Shown here one piece after another: positions 1 to 8,473 of a DNA stretch of 64,000 bases. A program made the translations under genes and the position numbers. Every line of letters begins with the position of its first letter. The first letter of the stretch is position 1. The notes under the pieces are model-generated. The model made no database searches. It worked only from the letters and a program-made list of their open reading frames with translations, and was not told the origin of the DNA. Where the stretch lies: assembly GCF_014069875.1 (NCBI RefSeq), contig NZ_CP059676.1, positions 2,232,001-2,296,000 of the forward strand. Direction: 5' to 3'. Source of the stretch: Flaviflexus equikiangi (GTDB lineage Bacteria > Actinomycetota > Actinomycetes > Actinomycetales > Actinomycetaceae).

Positions 1-370
1 CGCCATGGTCATGATCGCATCCGGGCTGTCCGCCGTGGACAGGTCACTCATGGAGGCGGCGCGGACCGACGGCGCGTCCGAATGGCAGGTGTTCCGGCAC
101 ATCACCGTCCCGCAGCTCAGCTCGGTTCTCACGGTCGTCATCGTCACGCTCATGATCAACGTGCTGAAGATCTTCGACCTCGTCTATGTCATACCCCCGG
201 GATCGTCGAAGAATGCTGCGGATGTGCTCGCGACCCGCATGTGGACCGTGTCGTTCGGAGGCGGCAGCGATCAGGGCCTCGGGTCTGCCCTCGCGATCGT
301 CCTCCTGATCCTCGTCATCCCGTTCATGCTCCTCAACATTCGCAACTTCCGGCAGGGAGGAAGGCAATGA
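1..370 (+). CDS. Sugar ABC transporter permease, MalF-like (5' end outside window)
   Basis: C-terminal part of an inner-membrane permease of a binding-protein-dependent carbohydrate importer; the reading frame is open to the left edge. The EAA loop, which docks on the ATPase, is visible near the start (EAARTDGASEWQVFRHITVP: the E-A-A, G and P positions are kept). At least two hydrophobic segments follow, and the protein ends in a short basic tail. The stop codon overlaps the ATG of the next permease gene (ATGA), so the two are translationally coupled and should form a heterodimeric channel. The substrate is inferred: the partner resembles alpha-glucoside (AglG-type) permeases. No ATPase or binding protein is visible here; those would lie upstream. 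Confidence 0.9.
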   Translation, partial: AMVMIASGLSAVDRSLMEAARTDGASEWQVFRHITVPQLSSVLTVVIVTLMINVLKIFDLVYVIPPGSSKNAADVLATRMWTVSFGGGSDQGLGSALAIVLLILVIPFMLLNIRNFRQGGRQ

Positions 371-1293
371 GTACAGTGACAGAACCAGAGACGGAGGCGC
401 GCCGGGGGAAGCCCCGCGGGTCGAAGATGGCGGGGGAACGCCCCACCACTCTCGGCGGCCGCATCGTCGCACTCTTCTCGAACTCGATCGTCAACGTCAT
501 TCTCGCCCTTGTCGCCGTCATGTGGCTCGTCCCGACAATCGGGCTCTTCTTCGCATCGCTGCGAACCTCCCAGGCGAACTCCACGTCAGGCTGGTGGACG
601 GTCTTCGCCAACACCCACCAGCTGACGATCGAGAACTACCAGGCGCTCCTCGGCAATGACGCGATGATGCAGTCCCTTCTCAACACCGTCATCATCGTCG
701 TGCCCTCCACCCTGCTCGTGGTCGCGATCGGAGCCATGGCGGGGTATGCGCTGGCCTGGATCGAGTTCCCGGGGCGCGACTGGGTGCTTATCGGTGTTGT
801 GGCACTCATGGCGGTACCACTCCAGGTTGCCTTCATTCCCCTCGCCCGCCTCTTCGGCAGCATCGGAATATTCGGCACCTACGCGGCCGTCATCATCTTC
901 CACGTCTCCTTCGGACTGCCGTTCGCCGTGTTCCTCCTGCGGAACTACTTCACGAACATCAGTGCCGAACTTCTGGAGGCCGCCCGTATCGACGGCGCGT
1001 CGGAGATGAGGATCTTCCTGAGGATCGCACTCCCCCTGGCGATGCCGGCCGTCGCATCGCTGGCGATCTTCCAGTTCCTGTGGTCCTGGAACGATATGCT
1101 CGTCGCCCTCATCTTTGCCGGGCCAGGATCCCAGCCGATCACGGTCGAGATCCAATCCCAGCTTCGACAGTTCTCGTCGAACATGGACATCCTGTCCACC
1201 GGGGCCTTCATCTCGATGGTGGTTCCGCTGTTCGTCTACTTCGCATTCCAACGCTACTTCGTGTCCGCACTCATGGCGGGATCGACGAAGTAG
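367..1293 (+). CDS. Sugar ABC transporter permease, MalG/AglG-like
   Basis: 308-aa inner-membrane permease, second half of the MalF/MalG-type pair. An unusually long charged cytoplasmic N-terminus (about 35 residues) precedes the first membrane helix; five more helices follow. The EAA loop (E-A-A-R-I-D-G-A-S-E then I-A-L-P-L) lies about two-thirds along. The periplasmic stretch with N-S-T-S-G-W-W after helix 1 resembles alpha-glucoside permeases of the AglG group, so maltose/alpha-glucoside uptake is the best guess, not proven. The start ATG overlaps the previous stop by 4 bases. Last gene of its operon: a strong hairpin terminator begins 5 bases after the stop. Confidence 0.9.
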   Translation: MSTVTEPETEARRGKPRGSKMAGERPTTLGGRIVALFSNSIVNVILALVAVMWLVPTIGLFFASLRTSQANSTSGWWTVFANTHQLTIENYQALLGNDAMMQSLLNTVIIVVPSTLLVVAIGAMAGYALAWIEFPGRDWVLIGVVALMAVPLQVAFIPLARLFGSIGIFGTYAAVIIFHVSFGLPFAVFLLRNYFTNISAELLEAARIDGASEMRIFLRIALPLAMPAVASLAIFQFLWSWNDMLVALIFAGPGSQPITVEIQSQLRQFSSNMDILSTGAFISMVVPLFVYFAFQRYFVSALMAGSTK

Positions 1294-1298
1294 ACCAC

Positions 1299-1327
1299 GG
1301 ACCGCCCCCTCGGGGGCGGTCCTTCTT
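1299..1327 (+). terminator. Rho-independent terminator of the sugar permease operon
   Basis: A perfect GC-rich stem (GGACCGCCCC paired with GGGGCGGTCC) starts 5 bases after the permease stop and is followed by TTCTT. It also separates the operon from the convergent DUF2804 gene. Confidence 0.85.
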
Positions 1328-1346
1328 ATCTATGGTTGCGGACGCC

Positions 1347-2417
1347 CTACCAGCGGTTGCGGACGTCCTCCGCGAAGCCCAGCATCCGGTCGATCTGGAT
1401 GACATGACCATCCACCGTGACGGTGCCGTGGAAGAACCCAAAGATCTGATGCGCTTTCATCGCAAGAACCCCCAGGTCGGTCACCGCATCGTGATCCCAT
1501 AAGGGTTCGAGCCACAGGTCAACCGAGGGGGACTTGAGATGCCAGGGCTGATCCCATGCGCCGGGCACATAATCCCAGGCGATGTCCTCGTGGAGGGGAT
1601 AGAGGCGCCCGTCCACTGTGATCGCATTCTCCCGCGACCCGGTTCCGTCCGTCCATCGGCCCCCGAACTGCAGACCAATCGCACGTGAACCGACCATGCC
1701 GCTGGCTGCCGCCCAGTTCCATTCCATCGCATACGGCCACCGGCCGCGGCCATGGTCGAGTATCGCCCAGGATTCCCCCGCTGGCAGGTCGAACCGTTCC
1801 CCGTCCACCTCGAGCCAGCCCGTCGCGGGCAGTGCCGTCTCCTTCACCGTGTACTGGAAGCGCGATTGCGACCATGGCACGACAACACCGAGACTCTCAT
1901 GCTCGGGTGCACGGTGAGCGGTGACGTCGAACAGCAGACGAGATGGTCGAACGTCGCCTCGGGCCTGCCCTTCCCCACGCAGACGGGTACCCTGCGGAAG
2001 CGGATCGATCATGGCTCTCATCCGACCAGGGCCCGGCGGCAGGACGCGCCCGAAACGCATGGAGCCTCCCCTCGCAGGGCCGTCACCGAGACTCGGCGGG
2101 AGGACAGCGCCCCGAGCGAAGGGCACGATCGCCGTCACGTCGAGGCGCCTCTCGCCCTCCATGTCATACACCCACACCGTATGGGAGGCGACATAGTCGA
2201 TGTCGCTGACTGTCAGCGATATGAGGTGGCGCGGGGTGGTGATCAACCAGTATTCCCACCTTTTGTTGCGCCCCCACACGGCCCTGCGGGGACCGTTGGC
2301 GATGCTGGAGGTGTCGTGCATCGGGTGTCTTGTCCACCCGACCGCATCCGGATTGAGCCCGCCTGTGGGCGCGACGAGAGGAACGGGTTGGGTCAGTTCA
2401 CGCTCACCATCGCTCAT
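1347..2417 (-). CDS. DUF2804 domain protein
   Basis: 356-aa soluble protein with no signal peptide or membrane segment, matching the DUF2804 family by its tryptophan-rich pattern: W-G-R-N-K-R-W-E-Y-W near residue 50, D-H-G-R-G-R-W-P-Y near 220, then W-N-W and a C-terminal H-x-x-F-G-F-F-H-G stretch. The family folds as a lipocalin-like/carotenoid-1,2-hydratase-related beta barrel; its biochemical role is not established. A TAGGAT box ends 6 bases upstream of the ATG with no Shine-Dalgarno sequence, so the mRNA is probably leaderless. Convergent with the sugar permease operon; dcd lies upstream on the same strand, 19 bases away. Confidence 0.85.
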   Translation of the reverse strand: MSDGERELTQPVPLVAPTGGLNPDAVGWTRHPMHDTSSIANGPRRAVWGRNKRWEYWLITTPRHLISLTVSDIDYVASHTVWVYDMEGERRLDVTAIVPFARGAVLPPSLGDGPARGGSMRFGRVLPPGPGRMRAMIDPLPQGTRLRGEGQARGDVRPSRLLFDVTAHRAPEHESLGVVVPWSQSRFQYTVKETALPATGWLEVDGERFDLPAGESWAILDHGRGRWPYAMEWNWAAASGMVGSRAIGLQFGGRWTDGTGSRENAITVDGRLYPLHEDIAWDYVPGAWDQPWHLKSPSVDLWLEPLWDHDAVTDLGVLAMKAHQIFGFFHGTVTVDGHVIQIDRMLGFAEDVRNRW

Positions 2418-2436
2418 GACCCGATCCTACGTGCGC

Positions 2437-3012
2437 TCAGATGATGGTGCGATGGAAATCGACCCACGAGCGGGATGCTGTGGGGCCCCGCTGGCCCTGA
2501 TAGCGGGAGCCGTGGGCGCCGCTGCCGTAGGGTGCGATGGCGGGGGATGAGAGCTGGAAGAAGCACAGCTGCCCCACTTTCATCCCCGGATAGAGCTTGA
2601 TGGGCATGGTCGCCGTATTGGACAGCTCGAGTGTGATGTGCCCTGTGAAGCCGGGATCGATGAATCCTGCGGTTGAGTGGGTGAGCAGGCCGAGACGCCC
2701 CAGGGAGGACTTCCCCTCGAGTCGTGCCGCGATATCGTCGGGCAGTGTCACCTGTTCGTAGGTTGCCCCGAGGACGAACTCTCCCGGGTGGAGGACGAAG
2801 GGCTCGTCCGATCCGACGTCGACAAGCCGGGTCAGATCCTGCTGTTCCGCGGCGGGATCGATCACCGGGTAACGGTGGTTGTCGAACATTCGGAAGAACT
2901 TATCGAGGCGAACATCGAGGGAGGAGGGCTGCACGAAAGCCTCGTCCCACGGATCGACCTTGATACGGCCAGCATCGACCTGGGCAAGAATATCTCTGTC
3001 TGAAAGGAGCAC
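2437..3012 (-). CDS. dcd: dCTP deaminase, probably bifunctional dCTP deaminase/dUTPase
   Basis: 191-aa cytosolic enzyme of pyrimidine nucleotide synthesis that converts dCTP to dUTP, and probably on to dUMP. The N-terminus M-L-L-S-D-R-D-I is the usual family start and fixes a GTG codon at 3012. The core carries [20 protein letters not shown], and the C-terminus [11 protein letters not shown] is the nucleotide-closing lid. These are near-identical to the M. tuberculosis enzyme, which is known to be bifunctional; bifunctionality here is inferred by homology. The upstream region faces the tRNA-Gly gene. Confidence 0.93.
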   Translation of the reverse strand: MLLSDRDILAQVDAGRIKVDPWDEAFVQPSSLDVRLDKFFRMFDNHRYPVIDPAAEQQDLTRLVDVGSDEPFVLHPGEFVLGATYEQVTLPDDIAARLEGKSSLGRLGLLTHSTAGFIDPGFTGHITLELSNTATMPIKLYPGMKVGQLCFFQLSSPAIAPYGSGAHGSRYQGQRGPTASRSWVDFHRTII

Positions 3013-3103
3013 GCCTCGAGTCTGCCAGAAAAACAGCCCGGCGCGCTCCCTTGTACGCGTTCCGACTCTCCCCTGCCCCATTCCAGCTCGGCGCCGAGCC
3101 GCT

Positions 3104-3133
3104 TTGGTGTCGGGTCAAGGGAAGGGCTACAAT
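3104..3133 (+). promoter_or_regulatory. Promoter of tRNA-Gly
   Basis: TTGGTG (3104-3109), an 18-base spacer and TACAAT (3128-3133), placed about 10 bases upstream of the mature tRNA 5' end. A good sigma-70/SigA-type match in the only position that makes sense for a single tRNA gene. Confidence 0.6.
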
Positions 3134-3143
3134 AGGTCAGTAC

Positions 3144-3217
3144 GCGGGTGTAGTTCAATGGTAGAACTCCAGCTTCCCAAGCTGGTAGCGCGGGTTCGAT
3201 TCCCGTCACCCGCTCCA
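3144..3217 (+). tRNA. tRNA-Gly (anticodon CCC), CCA encoded
   Basis: Acceptor arms GCGGGTG and CACCCGC pair perfectly (3144-3150 with 3207-3213). The anticodon stem CCAGC/GCTGG carries the loop TTCCCAA, giving anticodon CCC, which reads GGG. The T loop has the standard GGTTCGATTCC form, discriminator base T73 is followed by an encoded CCA. Length is 71 nt plus CCA, normal for tRNA-Gly. Confidence 0.96.
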
Positions 3218-3283
3218 CGTGACGCGACAGTATTCGTGTCAGCAGCCTGCGACTATTGTTTTCGGCCCCGCTAGGGTGGCCCT

Positions 3284-4210
3284 ATGAAGCGCCTAACAAT
3301 TCCCGCAGCAGGGCTCGATGCTCCCTCCGTCATCCTCGGGATGATGAGAATCGCGAACATGTCCGATGCTGAGATCAGAGCCCTCGTGCGCACAGCCCGC
3401 GACAGCGGCATCGACTACGTCGATCACGCCGATATCTACGGGAGGCGCCTCCATGAATGCGAGGAACGGTTCGCTGCCGCGATGCAGCTCGGCAGTGCGG
3501 AGCGCGAGGCTTTCACCATCCAGACCAAGGTTGGCATCGCAGACGGCTACTATGACAGCTCCTACGAGCACATAGTCCACCAGGTCAACGGTTCCCTCCG
3601 CGCACTCAGGACGGACGTGATCGACGTGCTCCTGCTGCACCGTCCCGACGCGCTCGTCGAACCCGAGGAGGTGGCCCGCGCCGTCTCCGATCTCGTGTCC
3701 GCCGGCAAGGTCAGGCATGTGGGAGTGTCGAATCATAGAGCCGGACAGATCGAGCTTCTTCAGGCCGCCCTCGACCAGCAGATTGCCATCAACCAGGTCC
3801 AGCTCTCCATCGTCCATTCCCCCATCATCACGCAGGGCATGGCCGCGAACATGGTGGGGCTGGATCAGGCTGTGGTCCGCGATGGTGGGGGTCTCCTCGA
3901 CTACTGCCGCATCAACAACATCGCGATCCAAGCCTGGTCTCCGTTCCAGGGGGATCACTCGGTTTCACTGTTCGATCGCTCCCGCTACCGCGAGCTCAAC
4001 GAGATGATGGATGGTCTGGCGGACAAGTACGCGGTGGATCCGGCCGCGATCGCCACCGCCTGGATCGCGAGACATCCGGCCGCCATGCAGACCATCGTGG
4101 GGACGACCCGGCCCGAGCGGTTGCGTGCCGCGGCCGCTGGCGCCGATCTCCAATTGTCTCGGCCCGAATGGTACGGGCTCCTTCAGGCGGCAGGATGGTC
4201 CATTCCCTAG
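3284..4210 (+). CDS. Aldo/keto reductase
   Basis: 308-aa NADPH-dependent oxidoreductase of the aldo/keto reductase (TIM-barrel) superfamily, closest in layout to the YdhF-type group. The catalytic tetrad is complete: D47, Y52 (in H-A-D-I-Y-G), K82 (Q-T-K-V-G) and H119 (L-L-L-H-R-P-D). The end of the barrel has the NADPH-binding stretch I-V-G-T-T-R-P-E-R-L. A TAGGGT box ends 6 bases before the ATG, indicating a leaderless mRNA. The gene is convergent with the GH15 gene, stops two bases apart. The natural substrate cannot be told from the sequence. Confidence 0.92.
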   Translation: MKRLTIPAAGLDAPSVILGMMRIANMSDAEIRALVRTARDSGIDYVDHADIYGRRLHECEERFAAAMQLGSAEREAFTIQTKVGIADGYYDSSYEHIVHQVNGSLRALRTDVIDVLLLHRPDALVEPEEVARAVSDLVSAGKVRHVGVSNHRAGQIELLQAALDQQIAINQVQLSIVHSPIITQGMAANMVGLDQAVVRDGGGLLDYCRINNIAIQAWSPFQGDHSVSLFDRSRYRELNEMMDGLADKYAVDPAAIATAWIARHPAAMQTIVGTTRPERLRAAAAGADLQLSRPEWYGLLQAAGWSIP

Positions 4211-4212
4211 TG

Positions 4213-6003
4213 TTAGAGGGACGGGTTCCTGCCTGCCACCGCGTCGGCGGCCCGGATGAGGCCGAGGTGGGAGAAGGCTTGAGGATAGTTCCCGGCAAGC
4301 CTGCGATGGTGGGGTGAATACTCTTCGGATAGCAGGCCGAGAGGGGAAGCTACGGCGACGAGCCTGTCCATCAGCTCCCGCGCTTCTGCCTTCCGCCCAG
4401 ACAGGGCATAGTGTTCGACGAGCCAGAAGGAGCAGATGAGGAACGGGTATTCCCCTCCCGGCAGGCCGTCCTTGCCGGTTTCGGTCCGATAGCGGTAGAG
4501 GAAACCATCTGGGTCGACGAGGTCGCGTTCGATCCTGGCAACCGTGGACAGCATCCTCGGATCGTCGTAGTCGAGGTAGCCGACGTGCGGCAGCTGAAGC
4601 AGGGAGGCATCAACGTCGGTGGACCCGTAGGTCTGCGTATAGGAGCCGATCTCACTGTTCCAGCCGTGCTCTTCGATCTCGGCGGCGAGACTGTCGCGAT
4701 GGTCTCGCCAGGTGTCGACAGGCCCATCGAATCCATAGTCCTCCACGGCACGAATGCCGCGATCGAACGCGGCCCACATCATGACCCGCGAATGGGTGAA
4801 CTCTGACAGTTCTCCCCTCATCTCCCAGATCCCATGCTCCGGCCTGTCTCGGTGAGCGGCGGCATAGTCGAGGAGCGCGATCTGAAGGCCCCACGATCGT
4901 TCGTCTTCATTGATGCCGGCTTTCCTCATCTTGTCGAGAGCGACCATCACTTCGCCGACGACATCTCCCTGGAACTGTTCAGCCGCACCGTTGCCGATAC
5001 GGACGGGGGCCGAGTCCTCGTAGCCGGGAAGATGGTCGAGCTCATATTCCGGCAGGTGTCTCTCCCCGCCGAGTCCGTACATGATTCGCAGGCTGTGCAC
5101 ATCACCGGCCAAAGCGCGCAGCAGCCATTGGCGCCACGCCATCGCACCGTCCGTGAACCCGTGTGCGATCAGTGCTTCGATCGTGAGCGCAGAGTCCCGC
5201 AGCCACGTGTAGCGGTAATCCCAGTTGCGTGATCCGCCGAATTCTTCTGGGAGCGACGTCGTCGGTGCGGCGACGATCCCGCCTGTTGCATGATCCGTCA
5301 GCGCCCGAAGGACAAGGAGTGATCGTTCGACGTGTGCGGCATAGGGTCCGTCGGCTTCGATGAGGTCGGACCAGTCATGCCAGTACTCCAGCGTGTCCGT
5401 CAGAAGCTTGTCATAGTTCTCGCGATGAGGGAGGGGGCCATAGCTCAGCGCCCATATCGCATCCCACCGGAGCGTCTCTCCCGCGCGGACGGCAAACACG
5501 CCCTGATGGGAGTGGCCCACAGGTTCGGGGAGCGGGCCGGTGAGGTAGACAGCGTTCGGACCCGCAATCGCCACGAGTGCCGGCTGACCGGCAAGGTCGA
5601 CACGTTCCACCCAGGGGATCGACTCCCCATAGTTGAAACGAATACGGAAATCCATGGACAGTTCCACCTCACCCTCGAGACATGTCGCCTCCCGAATGAG
5701 ATCCGACTCATCCCCGATATCGCCCCGGGTTGGCATGTATTCGGTGATCATGACCCTCCCGGTCGGAGTCTGCCATTCAGTATCGAGAACGAAAGAGCCG
5801 TCACGGTACGTGCGGGACACGATGGTGCCACCGACGGGGGCGAGTTTCCATGATCCGTTCGATTCGTCGCCGAGGAGTGCCGCGAACACGGCTGGGGAAT
5901 CGAACCGCGGGAAGCACAGCCAATCGATCGATCCCTCCTGCGAGACGAGAGCACTCGTTCGCATATCGGACAACAACGCATACTTCTCAAGGTCAGTACT
6001 CAC
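4213..6003 (-). CDS. Glycoside hydrolase family 15 protein (glucoamylase/trehalase type)
   Basis: 596-aa cytosolic (no signal peptide) GH15 enzyme. An N-terminal beta-sandwich begins with the characteristic S-x-E-G-S-I-D-W-L-C-F-P-R-F-D-S motif. The (alpha/alpha)6 catalytic barrel follows, with R-N-W-D-Y-R-Y-T-W-L-R-D-S and the C-terminal E-E-Y...G-N-Y-P-Q-A-F-S-H motif holding a general acid/base pair. In actinobacteria this family includes glucoamylases and the mycobacterial-type trehalase, so alpha-glucoside or trehalose hydrolysis is likely. The GTG start at 6003 is chosen because the preserved family N-terminus begins there. Divergent from the G6PDH-like gene (117-bp gap), which suggests linked sugar metabolism. 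Confidence 0.9.
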   Translation of the reverse strand: MSTDLEKYALLSDMRTSALVSQEGSIDWLCFPRFDSPAVFAALLGDESNGSWKLAPVGGTIVSRTYRDGSFVLDTEWQTPTGRVMITEYMPTRGDIGDESDLIREATCLEGEVELSMDFRIRFNYGESIPWVERVDLAGQPALVAIAGPNAVYLTGPLPEPVGHSHQGVFAVRAGETLRWDAIWALSYGPLPHRENYDKLLTDTLEYWHDWSDLIEADGPYAAHVERSLLVLRALTDHATGGIVAAPTTSLPEEFGGSRNWDYRYTWLRDSALTIEALIAHGFTDGAMAWRQWLLRALAGDVHSLRIMYGLGGERHLPEYELDHLPGYEDSAPVRIGNGAAEQFQGDVVGEVMVALDKMRKAGINEDERSWGLQIALLDYAAAHRDRPEHGIWEMRGELSEFTHSRVMMWAAFDRGIRAVEDYGFDGPVDTWRDHRDSLAAEIEEHGWNSEIGSYTQTYGSTDVDASLLQLPHVGYLDYDDPRMLSTVARIERDLVDPDGFLYRYRTETGKDGLPGGEYPFLICSFWLVEHYALSGRKAEARELMDRLVAVASPLGLLSEEYSPHHRRLAGNYPQAFSHLGLIRAADAVAGRNPSL

Positions 6004-6120
6004 ACGACCATCCTGACAGGCACCCACACCACACGTGCCCTATTCGGCGCTGCGCGATATTCGTGCGCACTGGGCCGAAAAGACTCCCTTTCGTTCCTTC
6101 CATCACATATCGTGGCGCCG

Positions 6121-7365
6121 ATGGAACGCACTTTTATTATCCTTGGCGGCGCAGGTGATCTCGCCCGCCGGCTGCTCCTGCCGGGAATCGCCCACTACTG
6201 CGCCCTCACTGGCACTGACATCACTGTCGTCGGCGCGGGACATTCCTCCGTCGACGACTATGCGGGCCTGGTTCGCGATGCGACGGAGCACGTGGACGCA
6301 CGGGTAGCGGAGCGCCTTGCCGATCGTGCGACATACTCGGTGACAGATGCGACCGACTCCCGCGACCTGTCTGCGCTCCTCGAGGGACGCGAGAACGCCA
6401 TCCTCTATTTCGCGCTCTCCCCCACGGTCACGGCCGAGGCGGTTTCCGCTCTTCCTGCCCTCCCGCCGGGCATCACCCTGGCCGTGGAGAAGCCGTTCGG
6501 CACCGACCGCGAGTCAGCACGTCAGCTCAATGCGCGCCTGGCAGGCCTCGTCGACGAGCCACGGATTGTTCGGGTGGATCATTTTGTTGAGATGGCGGGG
6601 GTTCGGAATCTTCGTGCCCTGCGCTCCGCGAATCGACTCATCACATCCTCCTGGACTCCCGCTGATATCGCCGCGATCGACCTCGCGTGGAACGAAACAA
6701 TCGGTCTTGAGGGCCGCGCCGACTTCTATGACGCAACCGGCGCCGCCGAGGACATGCTGCAGTCTCATCTGCTCCAGACTGTGGCCCACGTACTTGCCGA
6801 TGGGGATCTTGCGCCGGAGGACATCCTGCGAGGAATTCGCGTGCAGGGAGAGGTCCGAAAAGGCCGATACTCTGCTGGGGAGGTGAACGGAAAGAGCGTC
6901 CCCGCCTATGTCGATGAGGACGGGGTGGATCCCGACCGAGGAACCGAAACCTGGTTCCGCGTCACTGTCGAGGTTGATGTGGACCGGTGGCGGGGCATCC
7001 CTATCCGCCTCGAATCGGGGAAGGCTTTCGGCCTCGACCGCGGGAACATCGTCGTCACCTTCCGTCCCAACGGTCCTCACCCTGCCAATACGCTCAGCCT
7101 CGACCTCCTTGACCACAGCATGGCGATCTCTCTCGCGGGGGCTGATCTCAGGGGCGGCGGCTCTGCAAACCTGACCCTCCATTCCGCCCTCGCACCTGCA
7201 CCCCTCTCGGCTTACGGCAGAGTGGTGGAACGACTCATCGACGGTGACGGCGGGCTATCGGCCGACGCTGCCGTGGCGGGGTGGGAGGCTATGTCTCACA
7301 TCAGAGAACAGCTCAATCGCGCACCGCTGGAAGAGTACCCTGCGGGCACGATGACAATTCCTTGA
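6121..7365 (+). CDS. Shortened glucose-6-phosphate dehydrogenase-like protein
   Basis: 414-aa member of the G6PDH family (normal length about 480-510). The N-terminal Rossmann fold keeps a glycine-rich G-G-A-G-D-L-A motif and the E-K-P-F-G motif (residues 123-127). The C-terminal domain keeps Y-D-A-T-G-A-A-E-D-M-L-Q-S-H-L-L-Q with the probable catalytic histidine. The substrate motif, normally D-H-Y-L-G-K-E, reads D-H-F-V-E-M-A at 153-159, so the glucose-6-phosphate-binding lysine is missing. It may act on another sugar or be a paralogue without classical activity. ATG at 6121 is preferred; a GTG three codons upstream is possible. Divergent from the GH15 gene. Confidence 0.75.
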   Translation: MERTFIILGGAGDLARRLLLPGIAHYCALTGTDITVVGAGHSSVDDYAGLVRDATEHVDARVAERLADRATYSVTDATDSRDLSALLEGRENAILYFALSPTVTAEAVSALPALPPGITLAVEKPFGTDRESARQLNARLAGLVDEPRIVRVDHFVEMAGVRNLRALRSANRLITSSWTPADIAAIDLAWNETIGLEGRADFYDATGAAEDMLQSHLLQTVAHVLADGDLAPEDILRGIRVQGEVRKGRYSAGEVNGKSVPAYVDEDGVDPDRGTETWFRVTVEVDVDRWRGIPIRLESGKAFGLDRGNIVVTFRPNGPHPANTLSLDLLDHSMAISLAGADLRGGGSANLTLHSALAPAPLSAYGRVVERLIDGDGGLSADAAVAGWEAMSHIREQLNRAPLEEYPAGTMTIP

Positions 7366-7442
7366 AGAATGAACCATTTCGTCCCAGACCCTCTCGATTC
7401 CCCGATAATCTGACAGTCACACACCCAAGCAAAGGAATGATC

Positions 7443-7841
7443 ATGGCACAGACACGACGCTGGCTGACCGCATTGGGCGGAGCGACGGCAACATTTGCTG
7501 TTCTCGACGCCGCCTGGATCGGCGGGGTGGCGAAGAAGGTTTACGACAAGAACATCCCTCATCTCATGGCTTCGCAGGTGAATGCCGCACCCGCTGGTCT
7601 CTTCTATGCCGGATATCTCGCCGGCACGGTCTATCTCGCGGTGAAGCCCGGACAGGACCGCACGAGCGTCGAACGGTTCAGGGATGGTGCCATTCTCGGA
7701 GCCCTGGCCTATGGCACGTTTGGTTTCACGAACTCTGCCGTCCTCAAGGACTTCCCCGTCAAAGTCGCCGCGAGTGACTGCGCGTGGGGCGCTGTCCTCA
7801 CGGGAACGACCGCCGTCGTCGCAGGCAAGGTCTCCTCGTAA
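7443..7841 (+). CDS. DUF2177 family membrane protein
   Basis: 132-aa integral membrane protein with four predicted helices, matching DUF2177: D-A-A-W-I-G in helix 1, a K-N-I-P-H-L cytoplasmic loop, P-A-G-L-F-Y-A-G-Y in helix 2, then A-Y-G-T-F-G-F-T-N in helix 3. The function of the family is unknown. The second ATG (7443) is chosen because AAAGGA sits at ideal spacing from it. A hairpin follows the stop. Confidence 0.85.
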   Translation: MAQTRRWLTALGGATATFAVLDAAWIGGVAKKVYDKNIPHLMASQVNAAPAGLFYAGYLAGTVYLAVKPGQDRTSVERFRDGAILGALAYGTFGFTNSAVLKDFPVKVAASDCAWGAVLTGTTAVVAGKVSS

Positions 7842-7842
7842 G

Positions 7843-7877
7843 ACTGGTGGGAGGCCCCCTGTGTGTCTCCCACCAGT
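7843..7877 (+). terminator. Hairpin after the DUF2177 gene
   Basis: Perfect 11-bp stem (ACTGGTGGGAG with CTCCCACCAGT) and a 13-base loop, directly after the stop at 7841. There is no U-tract, so intrinsic termination is plausible but not certain. Confidence 0.55.
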
Positions 7878-7974
7878 GGGGGCGCCACATGCCGCCCGTT
7901 TGCCTCTCGCCACCGGGCTGTCATAGTGACAGACTCAGCAGGACAGGCATCGGCCTGCACCAAAGGAGTGGGCC

Positions 7975-8313
7975 ATGAGAACGTTATCTTTCGCAGCCGC
8001 TATCGTCAGCAGCTTTGCCGTGTGGGAACTGGAAAGCCGTGGGGGCGAGACGACGCTCCTCATCGCGTCCGTCACGGCTGCCGTTCTTGCCTTCCTGGGC
8101 GCCCTGCTCCCGACTCGGCGGGCCCCGGGCCGAACATCGTCTCTCAGCCCGGACTATGCGCCGACGATCGCCCCCGCACCGCCAGCCGACTTCCTGTCCG
8201 CCTCGCACTCGACGCCTCGCTCGGCGGCACTGACCTCCGAGCAGCGCACCTCCGCGATCCGCAACGTGCGCGAGCACAGGAAGAACGATGCTGTCCGTGA
8301 CGTGAAACGGTAG
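7975..8313 (+). CDS. Small membrane protein, unrecognised
   Basis: 112-aa protein with two closely spaced N-terminal hydrophobic segments (about residues 3-18 and 28-46), then a proline/serine-rich cytoplasmic linker and a basic tail. AAAGGAG lies 6-8 bases before the ATG. The family is not recognised. After the TAG stop the frame continues open for 19 more codons, ending L-E-R-G-L then TGA, with a regular amphipathic look; the TAG may be a recent change of a tryptophan codon. Confidence 0.6.
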   Translation: MRTLSFAAAIVSSFAVWELESRGGETTLLIASVTAAVLAFLGALLPTRRAPGRTSSLSPDYAPTIAPAPPADFLSASHSTPRSAALTSEQRTSAIRNVREHRKNDAVRDVKR

Positions 8314-8473
8314 ACGGGTTTGGGCACGAAAGAGGCGAGAGATCTTGTCGAGCGTCTCGAGAGAGGCCTCTGACCAGCAACTTCTTCAGGGCCTTCCCGT
8401 GCGGCGCACATCCCGGGCATCACTCCCCCGCACACCACTGTTCAAGAAAGACTCAGCAGGGCACAGTAGTTGT

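Noticed and set aside
44..472. Long arginine-rich ORFs on the strand opposite real genes (here and throughout)
   Set aside because: Typical high-GC antisense shadows with repetitive R/G/P/H composition and no start signals.
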